Below are positions 39,061 through 50,499 of a DNA stretch of 64,000 nt, in pieces. Within the stretch, counting starts at the first letter, position 1, and every line of letters starts with the position of its first letter. Both the position numbers and the translations under genes were made by a program. The DNA is from Otis tarda (taxonomy: Eukaryota; Chordata; Aves; Otidiformes; Otididae): NCBI GenBank assembly GCA_026413225.1, contig CM048576.1, positions 3,232,501 to 3,296,500 on the forward strand, given 5' to 3'. A model generated the notes under the pieces. That model saw only the letters and a program-made list of their open reading frames with translations. It did no database searches and was not told the DNA's origin.

Positions 39061-41059
39061 TTGTGCAAACTACTTCTAGCAGGAAGGCACTTTTTGGACA
39101 AGGCTGGTGGCCAGCCTGCCAGGAAAAACGCCATGGTCCCAGGGGAGCGGTGTCGTTAGCTCATTTCCCATCAGCGCAGGGAGCAGCGGTTGCAGCGGTC
39201 CCTGCCAAGCAGTTGGGGAAGGTGGTGAGACAGGGTGGCATAGTGGCACGTCGAGGTCGTCTCATCCCCTCCCCAAGATGGACCGGCATTGCCCACCGGC
39301 ACGGGCAGCAGGTGCAGGGATGGAGGCAGAAAAGTGTTTATAGGACTTAGGAAAAGCTGAGGTTTCTGGCAGGTTCCTGAGACGTTCGGTTTGGCCCAGA
39401 GCTCTCCGCTGTCTAAATTGTGGGATTAGAGTCAAACACGAAACCGGAGCAATAGGCTAAAGGCAGAGCTGGCAGCTGGATGGAGGTCGGTTTTTCCTCC
39501 GTGCGAGCCAGGCCTTTCGAAGAGAGAAAGTTGAGGAAGGGGGGGAACAAAAGAAAAAGGAACCCAGTGAAACGGGGGTGGAAATAACCCCCGAAGGAAG
39601 AGGGATGGAACAGCAAGGGAACGGAGAAGTTGATCCAGAGACTGTATAGTGGGAAGCGTCTGCAAAGCAAAGCAGATGGGACGGGGGAAGCCAACACCAC
39701 CCCGGGGACCATCTCCCAGGTCTGCTGGCACCCATCCCCGCTGTCCCGCTCGCTCCCAGGACCTCAGCTCCGCTGCCACGCGGAGCGGGAGGGCGTTTCT
39801 CCACCAACGGCTGCTTGTTATCGGTTTTGCTTGAGAGGCAGTTCTGCTTTTCAAGATCGGGACGGTGCACTGGGTTGACCTCCGGCGTTTTACTGTCGTG
39901 TGGTTTGGATTAGCTGACTCATTGTTTATGGCGGGGTTTCACGGCTGTTTGGTGGGGCCGAGACACACACACACAAAAAAAAAGTTATCTGCGCTGGGCA
40001 CGAAAGGAGATTTTGTCTGCAAAGCATCAATGCATTGTGAGATAGGCAGGAAAGCAGAGTTTTCCTAGGAGTCTTGGAGAAACTGTGATTTTTCATAGAG
40101 AATGTCTTCTCTGCTGCTGGTAGTCCCCAGGAACGAGAGGATAAACAGATTTCCAGCATCAGAAACCTTATCTCCATCCTCCCAGCTTTTGTTTTCTCCA
40201 ACCAGTTGTCCAGACGTGCTGGGGATAGAAGTCAGATGTGGTCTGAATAGACGTGAGGGGTTCAAGCGGGGAAAAATCATACCATGTGGATGAAGCAGGA
40301 ATTTGAGAGCAGAGCTGCTTAGAACCGACATTGCCTCCTCCTTCTCGCCATTATCTCCTGCAGACCCCGTCCTTTAATCAAACGCCCCCAGAGCCCATTG
40401 GTGGGGGATCCGAGGATCTCATCAACCTCAGCAACTCAGGTTTTCTTCTTTCAGAGGCCAAGCAAAGCATCAAGCCGTACTCCTTGGTGGTGCCATCATT
40501 CCCACACACAACCAGACGTGATGGGATGTGCCTGCTCCCCATAGTTGTGCCCACAACGACAGATGCTCTCCTGGTGCGATCGCTCCGTGCGGCCAGGTTT
40601 TGCTGATAATCCCCCAAGAGACTTGCAAGCTCCAGGTTTCTAAGCTCTGGGTGCTTTGGGCCTGTCTCAGCCTCAGGTTTGGGTTTAGCTCATGACAGAA
40701 ATGAGGGCAAAGCAGCAAAATTTGGATCAGACCCGTCTTTGGGCTCTGAACTGCAACGCGAGCTCCAGCTACCCTGTGCCTCTGGGGCCGTTGGCCACGC
40801 TGGGGATGGAGCTGTTCCTCTGCTAGATGATACCTCCTGTACACCGAGAACTCTTTGTTGGGTCTTGTCAGGCTTTGCTGTTGAACATTGGTACTTAGCA
40901 GCTCGTAAATGCAAGGTGCGCTGGAATTGAAACAACATGCGTTAAAAAGCGCAAGTGCAAGACTCTTGGGTCATCTTTATGTTCTTGACCTCTCTGCCAC
41001 GGCTCCAAGCTGCTGTGTGCTGCCCAGTGCTCTTTGCAGACAATGCCCCATTGATTGCC

Positions 41060-41620
41060 CCTGAGGGGAGCTCATGCCAACAAAGAGGGTCGCGCTGACG
41101 CTCGGCAGCATCGCCGGGCCCCAATCTGCCCTTGGAAATGCCTCGCACAATGCGCGGACTGTGCGTGTCGGCACATCGTAGCACCAATGCAATGTCACTG
41201 GAGGCCTGGTGATCGGCACGCACAAAAAGGGTCTTATGGTGGCAGGGTACAGGCCTGACGTTCAGGGCGATGAACGTCACTGGTTTATTCACTTTTCTCG
41301 CTGGAAACAAAATGCCCTTTAAAAATAAAGGAAAAGTGCTGAACTGGCCGTGGCTTCGGTCTGAATACCGCCGGTTGCCCCCCTTGCGTGGCCTTTTCCG
41401 TAGGGCGCCCTGCCCATGCCGACAACCCTGGCCCAGGCCCCCAGGGAGAAGGGAATTAGCGCTTCGTATTTCTATAACGTGCAAGTCGGCTTTGGCGTGA
41501 TCGTCCCCAAATCTCCGCGAGCTGCCGTTAGTGGGCGATCCAAGCAGATCTGCAAGGTAGGGACCAGGTCTTCGGGTAAAACGCTGAGGAGAGGTCGGGT
41601 AGCAACGTAAACCCTCCTGG
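41060..41620. other. CpG-dense block of unknown origin
   Basis: A 560-bp stretch unusually rich in CpG for its moderate GC content, lying within a minus-strand frame open for 234 codons (41646-40942). No domain, signal peptide or known protein recognised. It may be an unmethylated regulatory element or a young insertion that has kept its CpGs. Confidence 0.4.
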
Positions 41621-43959
41621 CCACGAAACGTGGGCAAGGGCTCCAAGGGGCTGGGTCGTTGTTTGGTTGCATTGGGGTTTTTTTTTTGATCTTTAATACC
41701 ATGTTATTTTTATATAAGCCTCTTTCCAAAACAAGGCCTATAAAATCTCTCCCTGCCCCTTCTTCCCTGAGTAAATATTTTTAGCTCTCGTAAACACAAG
41801 CCATTAAGCACTCCAGAGCGATAACCAGTGCTCTGGGGAGGCACCACTGTAGGGGCAACCCCTGCTCGTCTCCATCCACAGCCACTTGAAGCACGACCCA
41901 AAATTTCACCCTTTTTTTAGCACCTCTGGCTGGAGCCCGCGGCGTGGATTTGGGACCCACCAAATGCTCGACCCAACCCCTGCTTCCCTCCTTGGCAGGG
42001 AGCTGGGAGGAGGCAAAGCTCTGCAAAGCAGGTGCTGAACTGGGGTTTTTTTCGAAGTAAACCCAAAGGAATGAGTTGGCCAGAGCTCGGCGGGTTGCAG
42101 CTGGCCCCAAAATGTCACAGAGTTGGAAAACTCTCATCTCTGTTGTTAATCCCCCTGAGGTTTTGCCGGATGCTCCGCAGGAGATGCTGTATAGAAGGAT
42201 GCTTTGGACCTCGCAGTTCCTGGATCGTACGCTGATGAGGTGCTGTCTTTCAGCTGAAATAGCAGAGGGGGGGAAAAAAAGATAGATTTATAAATTCTCC
42301 AGTTTTAAACCCAAGTGGAGATCTCCTTTGATTTAGCCTCACCCCTCTCCATGAGCATTCCTGCTGTCCCTGCCTGAGCTAGCACCAAAGCACATCTTTC
42401 CACTGTCCGATCCCAACTTTGATCCCAGAATCCCTGCAGCCCTCACCAAATTTCCCTAAATTTGATGGAAAGTTCACTGCCCTTTTTTTTTTTTCCTAGT
42501 AAAAATGTTGATATTTGGGGAAATCAAAGCAGCCGCAGCGTTTCTCTGTGCTTTGCTGGAGGCCGGCACCCCAGTTTCAGACAAATTGCACGAGGGACCG
42601 GAAAGGGGATAAATAAATTGCCCACGGGGATTGTTCGGAGCAGTCCAGCGAGAAACGCCGTCCAGTTCCCAGGTCTCAGCGTTCGACCCAGGTTGTGCAA
42701 CAAGCAGGAGGACTGGGATCGCGCTGATGAGTCCAAGATGTCCCCAGGAAAGGGGACGTCCAGAAAAGGCTGGAGGAAGCCAGCGGTGCCAGGAGAGGAC
42801 ACTGGGGAAGCGTCCGATGAGAGCAGATATGACGTTGGCTTGGATGCAAGAGTCTTTTGAAGAAGGAAGGGGCTGGCGAGATGGCTTTGGGACAGCAAGT
42901 GGCTTTCTCAGGCTGGTTGAGGCCATTTAATGTGCCCCGCTCTGCTCTGCAGGACTCAGGGTGGCTTTGCAGAGCTGGACTTACAAGACAAAGCCTAGAG
43001 ATGCTCAGGCTGGGGAAGGGGCTTATTGGCACGTCTTAAACGGAGCGAGATGAGAGCTGGGCTCCCGTCCAAGGTTGAGGGCAAGGCATCACTCTGAATT
43101 TCCCAAGCTACCCGAGCCTCCTGGGTTTGCAGCTTTGCAGCTCCCGAGATCAAATTCCCATGACGGATTCCCAGAGGCAGAGAGAGGAAAGCTTCCCAAA
43201 AGGGCCCAAATCCCATCTGCTGAGAGCCTCCTCCTCTGGCTATTTGTAGTATTTGGATTTCTGAAGAAAGCGGCAAACAAGGAGGAATTTCTCCCTTCTT
43301 TGAGGCTCCCGTTTCCCTCTTCCCGGGGGAACCTCCCTTCTGAGGCCTACCCATCCAGCCGCCCATGGCGGTGGCTCTTCCCACCGTCCTTCCGCCCCAA
43401 AAAGCCTCCCAGGAAACCATCCTATTGCCATCAGGTGCAGTCAGGCCCCTGTTTTCTCCATCCACTGGGCATCTGTAGGGTTGGTTGGGATGTGATTGGC
43501 ACAATTTAGGATGGGGGACGTTTCTTGAACTCCCCTGCTCTCTAAGCGGTGGCTGAAGGCTCAGAAAATCCCAATTTGTGGTTGCATGTCTAGAGGGCCT
43601 GCATTCATAGTTCTTTCCCTCCTGCTCCTCTCCCACGCCTTCGCTTTTGCCTTTATAGGGGAACAGTGTCATCCACGAGGATTTGCGGACTTTGCTTTCC
43701 AAAGGGCAAGGGATGCTGAGCGCTTTTTGCAACCCGGCTCCGAGAGCTGAGCCCTCGGGCATCGTTTCCCCTCTCGTCCTCTTTCCCAACCCCGAGACGG
43801 GAGAAATCTCCTCGCTAATGGGTATAAATGGTGGTGACATCAGCAAGGAATGACGCGCCTCTCCCTCCTTCACAGTAAAATACATCTATCATCCGCCCGC
43901 GCCATTCATTTTCCTCTCATCGCTCCCTGTTTTATTTACCCCCTGGATTTAAGCGCCAT

Positions 43960-44530
43960 GGAAAGCCCTCCTCGCACGGCAGCGGGCCGCGACTCGGGTT
44001 TGCCGTCCCCGAAAGGAGGCGGTGGCAGGAGACGGGGGGGAGATGTCAGACGGCCCTGAGTCACCACGAAACCGCGCGCATTCATTTTCCTTGTCAAACC
44101 GCCTTTAAACAAGCCCGATGTGAGTAAACATAGAAGCGCGGATTGCGAAGGCTGTACAAACACTCCCGGCTAACCGGTTTGTGCTCAGCAGATGTTAATG
44201 TTTAGCAGGCGGGGATGTGCCAGAGAGGAAAGGAAAAGGTTTCTTTCCACGGCGGGCGAGGAGGAAAAGGTGATACAGCCGCCGGAGCCGGCCCTTTTGG
44301 GTGGGCGAGGCCCAGGTTAGCAGCGGAAGGCGGCCTGGAGCATCCCCGAAACCCCTCGCAAGCACCTGCTTGACCCCCATTCAGCCCAGCACACGACTCA
44401 AATCATCCATGGCACGCGCTGGGATGGGTGTCACCGTGGCAGGGCATGCTCCAGGGGTTTAGGAGGGTTTGTCGGTCGGGGCCGCGTGGTATCCGTAGGA
44501 GCCGAGCTGCAGCGCGTGTAGGAAAGCAGC
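43960..44530. promoter_or_regulatory. Orphan CpG island
   Basis: Dense CpG (about 15 in the first 125 bp and about 20 more to 44350). A + strand TATAAAT lies upstream at 43823-43829 and a donor-like GAT/GTGAGTAA at 44120. FOX-type motifs (GTAAACA, TGTTTA) occur at about 44124-44130 and near 44206. No recognised gene. Confidence 0.5.
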
Positions 44531-45672
44531 CACGACCCTGAAATAATGTTATCTTAGCAAATGGGTTCGTTATGGTTGTCGGCTTCCTCGAGAAGCATTT
44601 CTTAATCCAGAAAAGCAGCGGTCCCAGGGCGGCGGGAAGTTTTTCATTATCGGCTCCGAGGAGTTCGGAGATGAGAGATTAGGGGGAAAGGCACACAAAT
44701 CTGCTGCTCCGGGAAAGAAAAACACAGGATCTGTCTTTGGTGAGACGTGAAAATGCCTTGGGAATACCGGCGGCATTCAGATGTGAACTCAGGTAGCCCA
44801 GACCCGCCATGGGGGTGGCCAGATGTGGGCTACAAGCATTGATTTAGCAAAGAAAATCAGACAGAAGCGGAGAAAGGAGGTGCCCGCACCTGTGGCAATG
44901 CTGCTTCTCCCGTTTCCTCATTTCGCCGCGTTCTTTCCATCGTTTTTCACAATATTTTGAGCAAACCCCAAATATTTCCACTCGGAGAAGCCCAGTATTG
45001 GCTGTTTGTGTATATAACGAGTGCAGCGCGCGGACACAACCGTAACGTCCAGCCCGGCCGGAGGAGTTAAGACTGCAGGAGTTTCACAGCATCTCGGGGT
45101 GCACCCACCAACTTGATATTGGTTTGGTTTTTTATCTTATTAAATCTCCTTCTCGCTCCAGTTTTATCAGTTATTTATTTATTTGGGTTTATTGCTTCCC
45201 TTGTTCATTTTGTCGGTTTGTTTACTCAATCCCCAAGGCTGCTGAAATGAGGCACCGAAAAAGAAAATATAGGACAAGTAATTATTATTTGCATGTTCTG
45301 TGGAACAAGCCAAGAAAGAGTCTCCGGGGAGAGGGTGGGATTCGCCTGTCTTTGTTTCTTCAGAGGCGATATTAAAAAGGAAAAATGTGAAAAGGCGGGT
45401 GGAAGAGTTAACCCTTGCTGGAGCCGCGTCTCCGCACCGCGGCAGGGTTGAGAGCTCCCAGCAGCAGGGAGGAGAAAGAGGATGAATCAGAAACAGGTTC
45501 CTTTGTGCTTTTGGCTTGCCACCAGCAGAAACAATGGAAAAAAAAAAAAAAAAAAAGCAAGAGGAATCTCTGGCAGCGAGGAGAGAAAAGCCATGCAGTT
45601 TGGTACCCAGGGCAAAGCAAAGGGCAGGGTTCTTTTTTTTCCACATAAACTCACCCTGCAAAAAATAAATAA

Positions 45673-45693
45673 ATATATATATATATATATATA
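45673..45693. repeat. (AT)10 dinucleotide repeat
   Basis: A perfect 21-bp AT tract following an AAATAAAT stretch. Confidence 0.97.
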
Positions 45694-46145
45694 GCCCCCA
45701 ATGGCATTTTTAGGATTGAATCCTAGGCAGATTTGGTGAACAATTTCCAGGCGAGGAGCTCTCACGTGGCACGTGCTGGGGCTGAGCGCCCGGCTGCATG
45801 GGATGCTCGGCATCACCCCGGGTGCCGACGAGCCCCTGCACGGTCCCAGGGCGGCTCGGAAGAAAACATTCAGATGCTCATCGCCATGTACCAACTCATT
45901 GGCTTCACAACAGAGGTAATTTTGTGCCTTTTTTTGGTTTTCTTTACTACAAGGAAACAAAAACATTGACTCCCACACGCACACGTGCCACACGCTAATT
46001 ACAGAAGGCTTTTATTTTCTGTTTTTCAGGTCCAAATAGGAAACGTTGGCCACGGCTGGAAAACCACCTGGTCTGCGTGCTTCCAGCAGCCCTTCGGCTG
46101 CATCAGGAAATAAAATCTATAATTGCATCTGCGTTGGGGATGGGA

Positions 46146-46168
46146 GGAAGGAAGGAAGGAAGGAAGGA
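46146..46168. repeat. (GGAA) tetranucleotide repeat
   Basis: A perfect 23-bp GGAA tract followed by ATGGATG. GGAA microsatellites can bind ETS-family proteins, but this one is short. Confidence 0.96.
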
Positions 46169-48845
46169 TGGATGCAAGGAATTATGCAGAATCATTTATA
46201 CTGGAGAGCGACCTTTTTTTTTTTAAATAAAGAGCGACTTAAATATTTTTAAATTATGTGCTTCACATTTTCTTCAAGACGTCAGATCCTTGCTCTTGAG
46301 GGGATAGTCCTATGGACTGGGAGGAGGAGATGAGTTGTCTCTTTTTACTTCCCTTCAAAAGCAGAAAAAAAAAAAAAGTTTAAAAGGGATCGAGCCAAAG
46401 ATTTCCTTTTCAAAAAGACACTTTTCAAATGGTTTTATGCGACCAAAACTAAAAGCACACAGTGAACAACATAAAGGTGATTTTCCTTCCGTCCCCATCA
46501 CCTTTGGCAGCCGTGTTTTGCCTGCCCCACGGGGACGGCGTCACGCAGCAGGCACGCTCGCGGAGGGTCTCCAGCCACTCTGTGACTCTCCGGGGATGTG
46601 GAGAAGCCAAAAAAACCCCCAGGATTTGGGTGGGATAACAGCTGCTTTGCATTAGCATCTCCCTCTTGAGGTTTCCCTTGTTTTTCTTCTTTCTCCTTGT
46701 TTCCTTTTCTCGCTAGTCGCTCTTTTTTCTCCTGCCTTTGAGGTTAAAAAACAACCCCACACAGCCCAGGTTCTCCCTGTCTTTCAGTGCCCGATTTCCT
46801 CCGCTGTTTGCTTTTCCGCCCGATATATCCTCACCTCGAAAGCGAGCACTGAAGCCAGAGGGGTTGACGGGCAACTTGGGAAAACCGGGATCAAGGCCAG
46901 TGATCCTGCACAACCCCAAGTAAGACCCCTAAATCCCAGATCTCACCTCCCCCTAAGTACTGGAGAGAGCTAAGGATGGATGAAGATGTGGCCTTTAGTC
47001 TCCCTAATTTCACTTTGCATCTAGAATAGGGATACTGGGTTTTTTTCCCCCAAACTCACTGGGATTTTTTAAGATGCCCAGTAGACCAGGCTTAAGACCG
47101 TCATTTCGGGAACACGTGTTTCTGCTGTCTGCAACCTGGGTGCCGCGCTCTGAAGATATTCCGAATGCTGCTGAGTCGCGGAAAAGGCCGAAGCGGTACA
47201 TAAACCAGAAAAAAAAACCAACCAGCCTGTTCTGTGACATGGGGAGGGATATATTTAGGATATTTTCTCAGCTCTGTACGCCCCAAAGGCTTTGGTTCTT
47301 CCGGCGTGTGTGTGAAGTCGCTTTGCTTACGGGCTCTACTGAGCGGGACGTGCTGAAGTGCCTGCTCAAAATTTAAAAAAAAAAAAAAAAATTGAGAAAA
47401 AAATTGCAGTATTTAAACATCAACAGCAATTAAGCACCAAAACATGGCCCCGAGTTCCTCGGTGGCTCCGGGACGGAGCACGATGCTTCGACCACCTGAA
47501 AGCGTCTCTGTTGAATCCCTGCGGTCTCTATTTTTTATTTTTGAGAAAAAAAAAGCAGCTGTTGCTGCAAATAATTACCCTCACAACTGGATTACATACA
47601 GCGTTGTTACTTCCACGACTCCCAAACATTTTCTCCTTCAGGGCTTATATTTCCAGAGCTGTCAATCCAACACCTCTCACCAGCGCTAAATTCATCTACG
47701 AGGGGTAGGGTGGGAGGTGGGGAGAAGAAACGTTTTTAAAAAAAATAAATAATCAAGCCACATTAAATAACCATTTGGGAGACCATCCACCTCCCAGGCT
47801 TGCTTGGCTGAACTCGATATTAACGAGGCTAAATCCAAACGCAGCACCTTCCCCAGGAGTTGGCTGGAAAGCTCTCACCGCTCACCCCGTGGCCGCGATT
47901 TCCAAGGGATTTTACCTTGTTAAGGATTTTAATTTTTAACAGCTGCTTGATTTACTCAGCTCATTCCCTCGGAGGCGCCGACGCAGTCCTTGGCCGATGG
48001 ATGCCGTCCCTTCTCCTTCTGCCATGGTGTCTTCAAGGATTATGTGTTTATAGGAGGGAAAGTATGGGATGGAGACCTCCAAAAAATAAAATCGCACTCC
48101 TGCCACTGGTCAGTATGGAGGTGGGAGTCTGCTTCCATAAATCCATGAGCTCTGCATGCCGGATTGGAGTTGGCCAGACAAATTTGGCACTGACCGTGTT
48201 GTGTAATTAGAAAAAAAAAAAAAAATAAAAAAAAACCCCACACAACAGAAATACTTGTGGGAATGTGTCAGTTTGCTGGCTGGGGAAAACGACGGGGGGA
48301 AGTTTAGTCTGCAGCGAGGGTCGGCATCGCCGGGGGGGTCAGCAGCCCCCCCGAGTCGGTCCTGCAGCGCTGAGACACTGGAGCTCGTCTCCATCGCCCA
48401 ACCGCTGAAAAGCTGCCCAGGTTTTTCCCCAGCACCCGACCCGGGGCTGGGATCGCTGACATCCTCAGAGTGGGAAAAAAGACCTTTTTTTTGCTGGGAG
48501 AGCAGGTTTTTTCCTGCCAGATTTAGGGAGGGCTGGCTGTTGCCAGCACAATCTGTCCTCCACCATGGGCTCGACGGCGGCTATCGCGGCCCTTGGCGCT
48601 CAGAGAGGTGATGGAGAAAAGCCCGAGCCTCTCATCCCTGCTCCACATCAGCATTTCACTTCCCATCCCCAACCTCACGCAAACATCCCCCATTTTCCCC
48701 CGTGCAGCGCAGGGCACGGCACAGCTCTGAGCTGCCCTTCCCAGTTTATTTTCCCCACTGGGAAAGGTTTTCTGCAGGACATGTGTTATCAATTAGGTCC
48801 ACTTGTTCAACCTACGTCTGGTTTTGCTTTGTCTCCTGGCAAAAC

Positions 48846-48914
<69 letters not shown>
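48846..48914. repeat. (AAT)23 microsatellite
   Basis: An uninterrupted 69-bp ATA/AAT trinucleotide tract, the longest perfect repeat in the window. Likely length-polymorphic. Confidence 0.98.
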
Positions 48915-49930
48915 GCAGCATCCCAACTTTGGGGAGCGGATCCACAGCCACACCTTGACCAGAAAGAGCGGAGGCAGGAGCGCTGCCCTCACTGTCAATA
49001 GCTTCTCTCCCTGACATTGGAGGGGTAGGTTCCTGTTTTCATGGCATTTTTACAGCTTAAGTTGTAAGAAAACGGAGCAGAGGTTTGGCCAAACTTTCTC
49101 CAAAAGCAGATGCCTGGGGAATTGCACAAGAAAAGGGCAAAGAAAGTGGATGGGAGGCTAAAATAATTGGAGGGATTAGATACACTTCTTCTAGCAGAGG
49201 ACTTGGGTAGGAGACTTTTTCTGTAGGGTGTTTTTTTTCTTCTTTTTTTTTTTTTTTTAATTTTTCTTTGACGCAAAACCCCACAGTGCTGAAATCAGAG
49301 AACAGGAAAACAAAATGCTAGCAGAGGGGAACAAACGCAGGGTGTAAGTAACTCATCAGAACCTGCAGCTTCGCCCTTTGCTGGTTGAGACATTCGCTGG
49401 GAGCTTGATGGGGACTCCTCAGCCCATCAGTCTGCCATTTTCCATTCCCTGGCTGGTTTTAACCCCGTTTTAACCCCAGCAAAGCTGAGGTTTCAAACCT
49501 ACAGGTTTCTTTCACATTTAGCGGAGTGGGTGAGGATGCATGAGTGTGCCCTGAAGGGAAAAGCAGCCAGCTCAGCCTTTTATTAGACATCAGAGAATCT
49601 AAAGAAGACAAATTCACAGTGAAGGGAATTTACCGGGTAAATGCTTGGGTTTTCTGTGGTTTTTTGGTCTCTCTGGGTGATTTTTAAGGACACCCGATCA
49701 AAAGCATGGCTGTCACCTGGGGCTAGAAGAGCGAGACATTGGTTTTAACTTTGATTTCTGCTCCTGAACAGATTCTGGAGGGGAAATCTACGTCTTGGGA
49801 TATTGCACCGGCTGGAAATCTCCCTCTCTGTTCCTAATAAATCTGTTTTGCAGCTGAAGCCTTTGCGGCGTGGGATATATTTGGGCTGAAACTGAACTTC
49901 CTTGCCGGGAGAGGCGAAGGCAATCAATCC

Positions 49931-49936
49931 TTTATT
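49931..49936 (-). terminator. Candidate ADAMTS15 polyadenylation signal (distal)
   Basis: AATAAA on the minus strand about 2.4 kb after the stop codon. A further copy lies at 49578-49583. Either could be used if the 3' UTR is longer than the proximal signal implies. Confidence 0.25.
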
Positions 49937-50499
49937 TCCCTCGTCAGAGCCGGTGAGGGGGAAGGTGCTCGCTCGGGTCCATCGTGTTTGTTTCTTTGTG
50001 GCGACGAGCAGCAAAGCGAGTTTGTCCCCCCACCAAAAAGAAACACATTAAATTCGCCAGGTTGCCTCGGCTGCAAAGAGAACCTCGCTTTTCCTGGACT
50101 GGCCAAAGGTGATGTGACCGGGGCTTTGTCTGCTACACGCAGCCGATGACTCTGGAATGGCGGGACGGTCCTGGATAATGGTTGTTCCAGGGTATGAGAG
50201 CACTGTTCCAGTTTAGATTAACCCATTTAACCCTATATTTGGACAAAAGAACACCCTCATTTCAGGCTAAAGCAAACCAGCCTCCTGCATTTAAAGGTGA
50301 TTTTTTTTTTCAATCACAAATCCTGTAGCAAAAGCAAGTCAGAATAAACCTGTTTGGCTTTAAAACGTGGCTTGATTTCTTTTTTTTCTCTTCAGTTCAT
50401 GAGCTGAGGTTTCAAAGTGGCCGCAATCGCAGTAAGACAAGAAACGCTCTGCAGCCATCAATGAAAGGACACGGGCATGACCGCAGCCCCTGAGGAAGC

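Larger units (their letters stand above)
33001..49500. other. Gene desert, right part (3' side of ADAMTS15)
   Basis: No recognisable gene. It includes the microsatellites at 45.7, 46.1 and 48.9 kb, CpG clusters at 34.3, 41.3 and 44.2 kb, and two long minus-strand open frames (41646-40942 and 43885-42995) without known homology. Confidence 0.65.

Noticed and set aside
48793..49017. Poly-Leu / poly-Tyr / poly-Ile 'proteins' at 48.8-49.0 kb
   Set aside because: Direct translations of the AAT microsatellite.
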